NCBI GenBank assembly: GCA_012295275.1
Contig: CM022677.1
Coordinates: 11,152,732 to 11,216,731, forward strand
Source: Chrysomallon squamiferum
Taxonomy: Eukaryota > Mollusca > Gastropoda > Neomphalida > Peltospiridae
DNA: 64,000 bases
Direction: 5' to 3'
Of this stretch, positions 37,730 through 47,758 are shown in pieces. Every line of letters starts with the position of its first letter. The first letter of the stretch is position 1. Position numbers and translations under genes: made by a program. The notes under the pieces are model-generated. The model searched no databases. It was given only the letters and a program-made list of their open reading frames with translations, and had not been told where the DNA came from.

Positions 37730-38263
37730 TTAATTCACAGGACCACTGCAGGCAGTGATCAGTTTCCTGTAGCTAAAATAGCAGAACTGAAGAAACTAAA
37801 AACATGTGCTGGAGACAGACAGATTCTTGGTGCTGAAATTACCTCCCTTGGGGTAAATCTCATTTAACATCATTTTAATCTGTTGTAAAGCATTTGTTAA
37901 TTCATTCATTTTTATTATTATTTTTATTAAAAATAATTTCCAGTATGTAAATTTAGAGGAATTTTACTGAATTTTTGCTAATATTAGATACATTAAAAAA
38001 TAACCACACACATGCAACACACACAAGAACACACATTTTAGCAAATTTATAATTAATGCTTAACACATTTAAATGTTAAATTGGAATATACTGACAATAT
38101 ATTTTGATAATTTCCAGTATAAACTGAATTAATGTTTCAGTTCACAATTGTTATTTGACTGATAACTGTAGTGCAAAAATATGAAGAAAAATAATGAGCA
38201 CTGATACTGAATAACTCAATCACAATAATTTTCATAATTTCCAGTATGGTGTTTTAATTTATT

Positions 38264-38314
<51 letters not shown>

Positions 38315-39450
38315 TAATTCAGTCATGTCACCTGAGAATAAATTAAACTGACATAAAATTATTCATTGACAGTATTTTTCAAAATCTCAAGTGTGAATTT
38401 AACTGATTCTTAAATTTAAAAATGTTTTCCAACTACAATCATTCCAAATGAAATACATTTTATACACCCAAATAAATACATTTTTAACAAGAACTCAGGA
38501 TTATTATTCATTATTTTTCATGATTTTTAACCCTACATGTTTTGCCCTATGGTAATACTGTTTCAAATCAACTAAAATAAATATACATTTTTGAGAAAAT
38601 AACACAGAATAAGTCATTGATATATTGTTTCTCATGACATCTGATATGAATTTAACTGTTTTTAAAGCTTGCTTATGTTTCTATCACCTTTCAAATCATC
38701 TAAAACAAAGTCATTTTTAAACAATAACACAGAATAAGTCACTGACATATTATTTTTCATGACATCTGATATAAATTTAACTTATTTTTAACCTTGCTTA
38801 TGCTTCTCGCCCTGTATAATATCCTTTCACATCATTTTTTAAACAGTAACACAAAATAAATAACTCATTCATACCAATTTTTCTCAATTTCTTCTTCAGC
38901 TTCCAATTACGAAATTAGCCGAACATTTAGTGCAGAGTTTACAGGGCTGTTCTAACATGCAGGAAATTGTTCAGACTTTGTACAAGTGTGGTTCTGAGAT
39001 AGGAGAAACCAAAGTGAAAGAGTTTGAAATTGAGTTTGAAAGACTTCAGAGCAAAATTGACCACCTCAAGTCACAGAATGACTTGGCTAACCTGACGCTG
39101 AATGAGAGCAAGTCCTACTCGGAGAGGTTGACGGTGTTGATGGGGAAGTATGAGTCTAACAACACAGCGCTGCAGTTGGCTATTAACTACTCTGATCAGA
39201 TGATAGAGGCGTATGAAGTGTTGTGTGTTCTGCTGGAGAGTGAGATGGGAGTTTTGTTAGCTAACTGTAGAGCTGCAGGACTTGGAAGTCTGGGTGAGTT
39301 ACAACTAAAATTCTTATTTTAAAATATATTATTTCAGTAATTGCTACATCACTGAAATTCAATCTTTTTTATATGTAAATGAAGTTAATTTTTGTATATG
39401 TGTGTGTATATATCTTTACAATTTCAGTATTAGTGATTATTAAAAACAGA

Positions 39451-39492
<42 letters not shown>

Positions 39493-42400
39493 CCATTTAT
39501 CATCTACAAATTCAGCATTTAAGTAATTTTCAGTGTGCATGTATTTCATTTCAGTAAGAAGGATTTAATTTCAGTGTGTTACTTTTCTGTATGTGTAATG
39601 TTAACTTTCAGTGTGTGTAGCTGTTAATACATAGACACTGAAATTAGCCTAATGCATAGTATTATATTTTATATCTGTGTATTTTAATGCAAGTTTATTT
39701 TAAGTAAGTGTGTATATTAATACAGAAGTGTATTTTCTGTTTATTTTCAGTAAGTGTGTATATTAATACAGAAGTGTGTTTTCTCTGTGTTTATTTTCAG
39801 TAAGTGTATATATTAATACAGAAGTGTATTTTCTCTGTGTTTATTTTAAGTAAGTGTGTATATTAATACAGAAGTATATTTTCTCTGTGTTTATTTGTTT
39901 TATTCAGTAAGTGTGTATATTATTACAATTTCAGTAAGTGTATTTTCTCTGTGTTTATTTTCAGTAAGTGTGTATATTAATACAGAAGTGTGTTTTCTCT
40001 GTGTTTATTTTCAGTAAGTGTGTATATTAATACAGAAGTGTGTTTTCTCTGTGTTTATTTTCAGTAAGTGTGTATATTAATACAGAAGTGTGTTTTCTCT
40101 GTGTTTATTTTCAGTAAGTGTGTATATTAATACAGAAGTGTGTTTTCTCTGTTTTTTTTTCAGTAAGTGTGTATATTAATACAGAAGTGTGTTTTCTCTG
40201 TGTTTATTTTCAGTAAGTGTGTATATTAATACAGAAGTGTGTTTTCTCTGTGTTTATTTTCAGTAAGTGTGTATATTAATACAGAAGTGTGTTTTCTCTG
40301 TGTTTATTTTCAGTAAGTGTGTATATTAATACAGAAGTGTGTTTTCTCTGTGTTTATTTTCAGTAAGTGTGTATATTAATACAGAAGTGTGTTTTCTCTG
40401 TGTGTTTATTTTCAGCTGATGAGTCAGGGGAGTGTGAGGATCAGGTGGAGGTGACGTCTATACTACAGAGAGCTCATCACTCGAGGAAGTCTGCTGAAGG
40501 CGAGGCTCAACATCTACTTCACAAACTGGACAGAAGCTGTGGAGTTCACACCACACCCTGTACTTCTCACCCTGGGAGGATCTGTCTTCTAACAGCAGAA
40601 CTGCAAGGTGATGCTTTACTTGAAGTCTTTTTGTGTTACATGGACTTTGTTTTCTATTATTTTATATTTAGTTTTGTAAGTACTGAAACTCACTTTATTA
40701 ATTAATACACTTTGTTTTTCACTACTTCAAGGTGATATTCTGCTTTTGCTTTGTTTTTATACTTTACTATAATTACTTTTCTGTCTAAAGAGATTTTGTC
40801 TTTAGCATTTTAATTATTCTTTTAAAATTGTCTTTATTTTATACATTAATAATTTGTTTTTCAGTAATTAACCTAAATAATTAAAAAAAACATAGTTTTG
40901 CATCTGACAGGGATTTTTTTTAAAAAATAGATTTTGATTTTGCAGTAGTCTACAGTCTATTCTGTAATTTAATTATCTTTTTAAAAGGATTTGACCTAAT
41001 TAGAGAATTATAAATTTCAAGTGCATTAACTTATTTTTTCATGGCTAGTGATAATCTTTACAAAACCAACTTTTCATTTTGAATTGTCCAGCACGTCCAG
41101 TTCTACGGCCAGCTCAGTGGACACTGACTTCACCAAACTGGATGAACAGAGACTGCGTGAGTACATTCAGTCACTGAAGAATGACCGGGCAGCGGTCAAA
41201 TGACCATCATGGAGCTGGAGAGTTTACATTTTGATCCTCTGCTTGATGAACCCAAGAAAACTCCAGAAGCTCAAAGACTGGATTTGGAAAATGCTGTGTT
41301 AATGCAGGAGCTGATGGCTATGAAGGTCAGTGTTACTAAATGTGTTGTTCTGTCTGTATAAAAATTCCTTGCTGCTAATCTTAAAAGAGAATAACCCATT
41401 ATTTTTTGTGAACAGGAGTCTTCTCTCATTGTGTTTGTGTTTTTAACAATTTGAATAAATTAATATAAAAATTGTCTTCTATTTTTGTGTTATATTATTT
41501 CTTTTCATATTCTTTTACTAATAACACTTTGGACTTTGTTTTATATGTATTATTATGTTCTTTCTCTGTATTTAAAAATATTTTCTGGGATTCTAGACAG
41601 ATTTGTTCTTAACACTGGAATAGCATATTATTAAAACTACCTTGATGTCTTGTACTCTATTAACTAGTATTTCTGTTCTTTTGATTTTATTAATGACACT
41701 TTGGTCTTTATTTTGAATCATGCTCTTTTTATATTAAAACATTTTCTGAATTCTGGACAGACTCAATTTACTCACCTTGTTGTAATTTTGTTTTTCAGGA
41801 GGAGAAGGCAGAGCTGAAGGCTCAGAACTACTTGATGGAGAAGGAGAAGGGAGCTCTGGAGTTGAGACTGAGTGGTAAGGAGTCACAGGAGCAGGCCTAC
41901 AGAGTACAGATAGAGCATCTCAAGTGTGAGATCTCAGAGCACCAGCAGAGACTGGGCAGAGACGGCAAACACAAACGTGATTATCTCTATTTTATTTATC
42001 ACTTTATCTCTTCTAAGTTAGACAGTATATATATATAATTATATAAACAGACTGGGCAAACACAAACATGTGATTTTCTCTTACTTTATCTAGCAGTTAG
42101 ACAGAGATATATATATATATATATAAATATAATATAGGGGAAACCAAATATAATTTTCTCTTAATCTATAGTTAGACAGAGATAATTATATAAACAGGGA
42201 ACAAATATAATAATAACATACACAGTAGATATGTCACATTATTAATTTTATTATTTATCACATATTTGTGTGTTTTAAACCTGATTTAAAAAGAGAAAAA
42301 AATCTAAATAATATTTATAGAATATGTGTGTTTATTTCATTATGTAAGTAGTCTAAATAAAGTGACTTGTTCATATAAACAGATAAAACCAAATAATACA

Positions 42401-43126
42401 AACTTACTATATCATGTCATAACTACTGATACTGTTTATCACAGTTCTTTATTATAATTTTAAATTGTATCTTTCTAAGAATACTGAGTGTAACAGAATG
42501 TAATAATAATAGGTAATAATGATAGGTTATATCATAATATTGATTTTGTATGCCATAACCACTGATACTCTTTTTCATAATTACTTTTAAAATTTTAAAT
42601 GTATTGTTATGATAATAATTAATTGAAAACCTTTTTATTATTAAATTTTAAATGTTTTAAATTTTGATTCATCAAGGTGTTAAATTAAGGAACAGACAAC
42701 ATTCATAATTCTAATTTTATTATATAACTGAGTTTCAATCATTTAATCTGATAATTACTTATGATAATTCTATTGATATAAATCATTACAATTTTAATTC
42801 TATTATTATAATCAAGTTTTCATTGATTATCATCATGTGAAAGATGATAATTTCATAGCTTTTATAATTACTAAAGTTCTAAATGACTAATCATTTATCA
42901 TCAGGATGATGAAGATGATGAGCTGACAGTGCCATCTATCTGTGAGTTGAGATTGAATGATGTGATGGAGATAGCTCAGGACCTGTGTGTGTCGCTCAGA
43001 AGAGAAAAAATGACTCAAATTCAGAGTACAAGAGTTAGTGGCTGCTCTAGAGAAAATCTCTAAAAACTCAGAAATCAGACATCAGCAGTCAGCAGAGTTT
43101 GTCAATGACCTGAAACGAGCTAACAG
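35186..43126 (+). CDS. MCC: MCC (mutated in colorectal cancer) homologue, ten exons seen
   Basis: MCC proteins are long coiled-coil scaffolds that act at the cell cortex and in the cytoplasm. In vertebrates they restrain beta-catenin signalling and bind PDZ proteins such as Scribble through their C-terminus. Exons at 35186-35299, 35937-36028, 36451-36923, 37262-37371, 37741-37852, 38900-39293, 40416-40607, 41092-41325, 41799-41976 and 42905-43126 encode about 700 residues in family order. Diagnostic strings include QTLYKCGSEIGE, HLKSQNDLANLTL, MGKYESNNTAL, QRLDLENAVLMQELMAMK and SEIRHQQSAEFVNDLKRAN. Phases agree at most junctions. An exon expected between the first and second is not seen, the phase between the last two is unresolved, and the final exon and 5' start were not found. 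Three one-base frameshifts lie in conserved exons. Confidence 0.93.
35300..35936 (+). other. MCC intron lacking the expected next exon
   Basis: This 637-base intron contains no sequence resembling the family's next coiled-coil exon (the segment with ITELHSVIAELNKKIDRLQ in vertebrates). The exon before ends in phase 0 but the exon after needs two incoming bases, so an intervening exon is demanded by phase as well. It also has two diverged roughly 115-base direct repeats (about 35650-35830), each with a TCTTTATTCAG acceptor-like motif. Confidence 0.7.
35937..36028 (+). CDS. MCC: MCC exon 2 of those seen
   Basis: Follows CATTTCTGTGTAG and ends before GTAATC; 92 bases, entering with one base of a split codon and leaving in phase 1. 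The peptide starts EEDEFEDLDKSNNGGS, matching the family's REEDEYSEL acidic motif, then becomes Asn/Ser-rich (INENNTNGSQSAS). Confidence 0.85.
36451..36923 (+). CDS. MCC: MCC exon 3 of those seen, low-complexity and Pro-rich
   Basis: Acceptor TATTTCTTAG, donor AAG/GTAACT; 473 bases, phase 1 in and phase 0 out. It starts EIGNEINAELES, runs through an Asp/Asn/Gln/Ser-rich region, then a Pro tract (FHPPPPPPPNRVPYPEYLQE), then returns to family-like coiled coil (EEVNSLRVENNALQEQIGGQ, YINDDREKLKRK). Vertebrate MCC instead has a helical region here, so the middle is divergent or lineage-specific. GC content is clearly higher than in flanking DNA. The minus-strand open frames in this interval are shadows. 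Confidence 0.9.
37040..37261 (+). repeat. 41-bp tandem repeat made from an MCC 3' splice site
   Basis: Five decayed upstream copies of the unit TTTTTGTTACAG plus TTGAAGGAGTTACAGGATAA precede the true exon start at 37262, which is itself the last copy. The AGTTA landmarks lie near 37064, 37105, 37150 and 37191, then a decayed copy near 37230, then 37269. The copies have lost the AG at several acceptor positions (for example TTACTG and TTACAA), but one (near 37181) keeps CAG. Confidence 0.85.
37262..37371 (+). CDS. MCC: MCC exon 4 of those seen
   Basis: Acceptor TTTTGTTACAG, donor AG/GTATAA; 110 bases, phase 0 in and phase 2 out. Peptide LKELQDKLPLTDLSSSPMNS then NPNTGE corresponds to the family's RELQTRL..SSPGRL...NPSTGE segment. 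Confidence 0.88.
37531..37734. repeat. ATT and TTTA microsatellites in MCC intron
   Basis: An ATT run (37531-37557), a T-rich spacer and TTTA runs (about 37621-37734) end within six bases of the acceptor of the next exon, so the tetranucleotide repeat supplies most of its pyrimidine-rich tract. Confidence 0.9.
37741..37852 (+). CDS. MCC: MCC exon 5 of those seen
   Basis: Acceptor TAATTCACAG, donor GGG/GTAAAT; 112 bases, phase 2 in and phase 0 out. Peptide FPVAKIAELKKLKT then RQILGAEITSLG matches the family's IPIAKIAERVKL...RPVLGSEISSIG. Confidence 0.9.
37853..38899 (+). repeat. MCC intron with 42-base T run and degenerate 130-bp repeats
   Basis: The intron has a T run at about 38271-38312. 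From about 38330 it has several diverged copies of a block containing AACACAGAATAAGTCA, TTCATGACATCTGATAT, GAATTTAACT and CTTGCTTATG, spaced roughly 120-130 bases, ending just before the next acceptor. Confidence 0.75.
38900..39293 (+). CDS. MCC: MCC exon 6 of those seen, longest conserved block
   Basis: Acceptor TTCTTCTTCAG, donor TGG/GTGAGT; 394 bases, phase 0 in and phase 1 out. It encodes LAEHLVQSLQGCSNMQEIVQ, then SKIDHLKSQNDLANLTL, MGKYESNNTALQLAINYSDQ and IEAYEVLCVLLESE. The order and spacing match vertebrate MCC closely with no gaps that I can see. The whole block is predicted coiled coil. It is the strongest single piece of evidence for the gene's identity. Confidence 0.96.
39452..39491. 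repeat. GT microsatellite
   Basis: TG run of about 20 units early in the intron that carries the 50-bp array. Confidence 0.9.
39697..40415 (+). repeat. 50-bp acceptor-like minisatellite, about 14 units
   Basis: Each unit contains TTTTCTCTGTGTTTATTTTC, then AG, then TAAGTGTGTATATTAATACA and GAAGTGTG. Period is 50 bases for most of the array (for example the TGTATATTAA landmarks at 40021 and 40071), with an irregular, shorter start around 39900-39960. Every complete unit is a good 3' splice-site match. The last unit is the genuine acceptor of the exon at 40416, extended by one GT. Confidence 0.95.
40416..40607 (+). CDS. MCC: MCC exon 7 of those seen, with a frameshift
   Basis: Acceptor TTTATTTTCAG, donor AAG/GTGATG; 192 bases. 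It begins in phase 1 with DESGECEDQVEVTSILQRAH and continues to KLDRSCGVHTT, matching the family's (S)GDEN.TQMLKRAH..RKTAE....KLDGSCG. The conserved PWEDLSSNSRTA then appears in another frame. One base is missing somewhere in about 40535-40572. Restoring it makes the exon end in phase 2, exactly what the next exon needs. Confidence 0.9.
40608..41091 (+). other. MCC intron
   Basis: A/T-rich intron. A diverged second copy of the exon-intron junction (CAAGGTGAT followed by a CTTT-rich stretch) occurs near 40729, about 125 bases after the real one. Confidence 0.6.
41092..41325 (+). CDS. MCC: MCC exon 8 of those seen, with a frameshift
   Basis: Acceptor GAATTGTCCAG, donor AAG/GTCAGT; 234 bases. 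Peptide TSSTASSVDTDFTKLDEQRL, YIQSLKNDRAAVK, then after a one-base loss at 41200/41201, TIMELESLHFDP and QRLDLENAVLMQELMAMK. In the genome the frame hits TGA right after AAVK. With the lost base the exon is 235 bases and both junction phases fit. Confidence 0.93.
41326..41798 (+). other. MCC intron with a direct repeat
   Basis: Two diverged blocks near 41510-41600 and 41685-41770 share TACTAATAACACTTTGG or TTAATGACACTTTGG, ATGTTCTTT or ATGCTCTTT, and a CTAGACAG or TGGACAG end, with a period of about 175 bases. Confidence 0.65.
41799..41976 (+). CDS. MCC: MCC exon 9 of those seen
   Basis: Acceptor TTTGTTTTTCAG, donor AAAC/GTGATT; 178 bases, phase 0 in. Peptide EEKAELKAQNYLMEKEKGAL, LSGKESQEQAYRVQIEHLK and a tail RLGRDGKHK, matching EEMAELKAQLYLLEKEKKAL and EAQEQAYLVHIEHLKSE of the family. 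The end phase (1) meets an immediate TGA if the next exon starts at 42905. A downstream acceptor at 42914 (GAAG/ATGATGAG) would fix this. Confidence 0.92.
42046..42215 (+). repeat. Tandem copies of an MCC 5' splice junction
   Basis: The exon end plus intron start (AGACTGGGC..AAACACAAAC then GTGATTATCTCT) is repeated at about 42048-42100 as AGACTGGGCAAACACAAACA then TGTGATTTTCTC. More decayed copies follow near 42137 and 42196, with AT dinucleotide runs between them. Confidence 0.75.
42905..43126 (+). CDS. MCC: MCC exon 10 of those seen, with a frameshift
   Basis: Acceptor TTTATCATCAG (or GAAG at 42911-42914), donor AACAG/GTAAAC. Peptide DDEDDELTVPSICELRLND, DLCVSLRREK, then after a one-base shift near 43006-43014, LKFRVQELVAALEKISKNS and SEIRHQQSAEFVNDLKRAN, the latter almost as in vertebrates. 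The exon ends AG, as expected for the conserved NS junction. The final MCC exon (last coiled coil and PDZ-binding C-terminus) should follow but was not found up to 64000. Confidence 0.92.
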
Positions 43127-43938
43127 GTAAACATACAGGTGTATGCATGCACGTCACACATATCTACATATATGCATACATACACACTTGCTCATGCAAA
43201 CACATACACAAATTTCAAACATAAGTTCAAATTATATTTAGAGACATTTTAATACTAAACTTATTATTATAACCTAAACTGCCATAATGTCATTGATTTC
43301 CTTTTTATTGGTGTACAAATGTTTGCATTACATATATACTTACCCAAGCAAACACACATACAAACATTTTCAAACATTCAAATTATATTTAGAAACATTT
43401 TAATACTAAGCTTATTATAAATCTGTCATTGATTTTATTTTTTCCTTTTTACTGCATTTTTTTGCAAGATTTTTGGTTTAGTATTAAAATCACTTTTACC
43501 GGTATTGTTCTTATTAACATTTATATATTTTTAATATAAATTACATATCTAATTTTATTTTCTGCTTTTGCTGATAGCGTTAGTATTTCTGTAACATGAT
43601 TGAGGTATCTAATATTACATATCTTTATTTCACTTTATTTTTTGTTCTATAATGTCTTTATTATCATTAGTATTTTTGTTAAATAAATAATTTAATTTTA
43701 CATCTTATTATTTCACTTTATTTCATAAATCACTAATATCATTTTACTTTTTTAAACCAAATTTACATAATAGTTATATAGCTTTTTAATTTTACTTTGA
43801 TATCATTAGTATTTTTGTAAAAAAATATTATAATTTTATATTTCTTTATATTTTACTTATATTTTGACTGATTACCAGCATATCTCCATAAAGTAAATTC
43901 TCTTTCTAGTATTGGTAAAAAGGTATCATTAACACTAT
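43127..43938 (+). other. MCC downstream intron or 3' flank
   Basis: Non-coding. A direct duplication of about 170 bases is visible: CAAATTATATTTAGAGACAT near 43227 and CAAATTATATTTAGAAACAT near 43378, each preceded by CA-rich sequence and followed by TTTTAATACTAA. Confidence 0.65.
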
Positions 43939-44293
43939 CATGCACGTCAACATTAGAAAAACAACAGAAACGACACCATCAGAGGCTGTATCTGCAACAG
44001 AACAAGATCAGACACAGACTCGGGAAGGCAACATTCAAGAGATGTTTCACCACACTGATGATTCGAAGGACCAAGCTAGTCCTGTTCCTGATTCAGACAA
44101 CAGAGTGGGACCAATGCACCCAGGTCCCTATCCCTTACTTCAGCATCACACAAATCTAGGCCATTTTCTACAGATGGGACACAGAAGACTTTTGATAATG
44201 TGAATCAACAGTCTGGTGTCAAGTGATCTGTCAGGCCTGTGTTAGAATGTTTTCAGAAACCTCTCAACAGTGGCAGGGTATGTTTTATTAGTT

Positions 44294-44299
<6 letters not shown>

Positions 44300-44346
<47 letters not shown>
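44300..44346. repeat. GT then GA microsatellite
   Basis: About 17 TG units followed by GA units. The inverted copy at 24.87 kb carries a CA run at the matching position. Confidence 0.9.
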
Positions 44347-44769
44347 TAGATTGCATGAATGATAATAATCAAAATAACATATGCATTAATCAGACAAATG
44401 TAGATGGATAAAAAAAAAAGTATTATGTTCATGTTGGAATGGCTAAAAACATTGTTTACTGTTGATGTTAAATATAGTATTGCAGTATTATTCAGTTGCT
44501 GTCTAGAAAGGGAATTTACATTATGGAGAAGGATAAATCAGCTGTACAGACACTGCAGACTGAACATTTCCTAGTTATAAGTTTTTTTTAATCTTATTTT
44601 TACTTCGTAGCAAGTAAAATAAGTTTTATAGTAACAACTCTTTACTGATTGTAAAACAGCATAATAATAATCATTTATTTGCAATTGTTTTGTTAATTAT
44701 TTAAATTATTACCATTATCATTGATACTTTTTATTATTTTTATTATTGTATTTGTTTTGTTTTTTCAGA

Positions 44770-44850
44770 CTGCACATACAGCTCTGATTGATGTGCTGAT
44801 GTTGGCTAGTGAAGTTGTTTCAGTAGAAGGTGCTGAGGATAAAGTTTGCT
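44770..44850 (+). CDS. Exon-like block of X-plus
   Basis: A TTTGTTTTTTCAG acceptor precedes an open stretch TAHTALIDVLMLASEVVSVE. The matching block on the minus strand near 24.2 kb shares the SEVVSVEGA coding sequence. It looks like a short helical, partly hydrophobic segment. The downstream donor is lost or moved. Confidence 0.4.
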
Positions 44851-44929
44851 GCCATTGGAAAAGGGGAAAAAAACTGAACAGTGAATTTGTTTTCTTATGT
44901 ATTTCTCATGATTTTGTAACATACCTTAG

Positions 44930-45226
<297 letters not shown>

Positions 45227-45317
45227 GACACAACAGTTCCATTCATATAGACTTGATTATTTTCTGTAAAGAAGAAGAAGCCTCATATTTTAAAATATTT
45301 AACTTTCCTGTTACCAG

Positions 45318-45467
45318 ATGGAACTGTCAGCCTTCACACAGTGTCACTGTTCCTGTGATGACAGACATACTAAAATACACTGGAGATGGATGTACTGTAG
45401 CTGTTGTCTATATTTATGTTGACCACAGTTTCTCAATTTTCATGGTTGGTTTAATACAATTTTTGTA
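45318..45467 (+). CDS. Candidate exon, unrecognised
   Basis: After a TTCCTGTTACCAG acceptor-like site one frame is open for about 50 codons, including HSVTVPVMTDILKYTGDGCT and VAVVYIYVDHSF, before TAA. Two other frames are also open at first. No family is recognised. Confidence 0.25.
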
Positions 45468-45580
45468 AATAAAATAATAAATTAGGTGGTAATTTTTAAA
45501 TATATGAATGTTAATAACTAGTTAATCAACATAATTCATATAATATTAGGTCTGGTTTTCTTTTTTGGTTTTGATATAAA

Positions 45581-45681
<101 letters not shown>

Positions 45682-46440
45682 GATGCATATGTAGCTATAA
45701 AGGTAAATAAAAAAAAGACTGTTGTTTTTCAGAAACTGCTCTGCTCTGTACATAAGAAGAGCTAATTCTGTCAGATCACCACAGGGAAGAAATGTCATCA
45801 AAGAATATGGCAGAACAGGAACATCTATAGAGGTTGTTGTTATAGTAGTAGTATTAGTCATTGCCATTGTTATAGTAATGTAGTTGTTGCAGCATTAGTA
45901 CTTGTATTAACAATAATACTACTTGTTGAAGGAATGCTGCAAAATTGATCTTGGTGATGTTTCAGCTGATGATGCTATCACCATAGCTTTGTAATAGTAA
46001 TGTATCTTGTGAGACTTATGGTGATTAAAAAAACTGTTTGTAGTCAAATTACTGGTTGTAATGGTGGTAGTAGCAGTACTAACAGTAGTTGTTTCTAGAG
46101 AAATTGTTATGATAAATGTAACAAGATGAGTTGTGTAACAGCTGTTATAGTAGTAGTAACAGCAGTCATTGTTGTTGTAGTAATTATACTAATATTAGTA
46201 TAAAGAAATAAAGGCACAGGACTAATAGCAAAGAGAGTAAAACATCACTTTTATTACTAATGAATAGTAATTTTAGTAATAGGAGTATTATTTCAATAAC
46301 AGTAACCCTAGTTGAATAAGGAACAAGAGTACATTTTAGTTATAGTAATGATGGTTTTAAAAGTAGCATGTAGTGTTGCAGTAAATGTAGTATTTTATTT
46401 GTTTTATATTTTTTACAGTATTTTATTTATTTATTTCCTC

Positions 46441-46735
46441 AGACTAGGCACCCACCAATGTGACTCTGACTCAGAGTTGTTCAAAGTTCTGCAGATGAAA
46501 AGCTCAATTTTGGTGACCTGGACATTGAAGCCAACCATGTCAGATCATTCTTAAGTTGGAGAGTCTTACAACAGGTCACCAATCTCAACAGTCAAATATC
46601 AGGAGAAAAAACTTGAAAACTTGAACATGCTAAAACCAGGCAAAGAAAAACATTAAAGTGAAACCACTTGGCAGAGACTGTGATGGCTGTGTGTGACAGT
46701 GGCAAAGTCAAAATCCTGGAAGTTGAGCAGCAGGT
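46441..46735 (+). pseudogene. X-plus coiled-coil exon, copy A
   Basis: Runs from a TTTATTTCCTCAG acceptor to a CAGCAG/GTGACT donor. Peptide pieces fall in different frames: CDSDSEL, then SADEKLNFGDLDIEA, VTNLNSQISGEK, KLEHAKTRQRKTLK and VCDSGKVKILEVEQQ. The Gln/Glu/Lys-rich end looks like coiled coil. At least two frame breaks and one stop are needed to read it, so this copy seems inactive unless the sequence has errors. Confidence 0.5.
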
Positions 46736-46814
46736 GACTTAGTATACTTCCATTAGCATTGTTTTATTTCTTTTTAGCTTATAGGAGTAATCAAAACAGT
46801 TTCATTTTTAACTC

Positions 46815-46979
46815 ACAAAAACTGAACCAAGAACTACGTGGCTTAACTAGACTAAGTTCCTGACCTTCAAGATGGGCAAATTATCTCAAGAGCAGAGAAA
46901 AGAGAGTCAAAAAAGGTTGTGGGACATTGCTGAAAAGAACATGGACCAAGAACTACATGGCTTAAGGAATGATGTTCAG
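46815..46979 (+). CDS. Candidate coiled-coil exon, copy A
   Basis: An open block ending at a CAG/GTATGT donor encodes MGKLSQEQRKESQKRLWDIA and NMDQELHGLRNDVQ. A related segment with LNQELRGL lies just upstream in another frame, so this may be an internal duplication of a helical repeat. Copy B keeps only a short trace near 56800-56850. Family unknown. Confidence 0.35.
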
Positions 46980-47758
46980 GTATGTTTGAAATCAGTTCAT
47001 AAAGAAAAGCAGATCTAGATTAATTTTGTTGAAGGTGTTTCTGAATGAAAAATTCTCCTTTAGCTTTAATTATGTGATTCATATTCATCTTTATTTTAGA
47101 CATATTTGTCATCACTCTACCTAAAATAGTTATATTTAATTTTTAATATAATTTTTAATATTTACTTTATTTTATATGTTTATTTTTTAAAATACAGGCA
47201 TTCAAAACTTCTCTTCATGTTTATCAACATTTAAATTAATATAGATCTGACCTTCATTCCATTGAAGAATCTAACTAGCAGAAGTAAATAGTGCAGATTT
47301 GGGATTAAATGCCTTTCTTTAATTTTTATTTATGAATTTGTTTTTGTTTATGAGAAATAATGCTTGCCAAAACAGTCTGCTAGATCATTATAGAAGTTCA
47401 AGATGAAAGAGGAAATAAAAGAGAGAAATGTACTCAGTGAATACAGATATAACAAACTGTAAGCTGGAAACCATTTTGAGTTTATTGTGGCTAATCCAGC
47501 TTTAATTCCAAAATTGCTAAATTAGTAATCTTGTTTTGCAAACATAATTGTGCAAGCTGAAATTAAATCTCTTTCTGGTTTTGTAGACAATTATGACAAA
47601 AAAGACCTGAAGATGACAAATTCTTCTGATACTCTTACTAGCCAGTCAGAGTAAGTCAATAAAACAGAGAACTGTTCTGAAGTAAGTGGTATCGATATGT
47701 TTTATAATAATAAATAATAGTAATGTGTTTAAGTACATATGTATATTACATATGAATG

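Larger units (their letters stand above)
43970..44880 (+). pseudogene. X-plus exon remnants, inverted copy of 24.18-25.16 kb
   Basis: The first block (43940-44203) is open and gives SEAVSATEQDQTQTREGN and QASPVPDSDNRVGPM, matching the peptide pieces KTEVVAAAEQDD and WASSVPD at 25.1 kb. It is followed by the block with CTCTCAACAGTGGCAGGGTATG and a GT/GA microsatellite (44300-44345), then an exon-like block after TTTTTTCAG at 44770 (TAHTALIDVLMLASEVVSVE). The donor kept in the minus copy (CAG/GTGAAT) is damaged here (CAG/TGAATT). Several frame breaks suggest decay. Family unknown. Confidence 0.55.
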
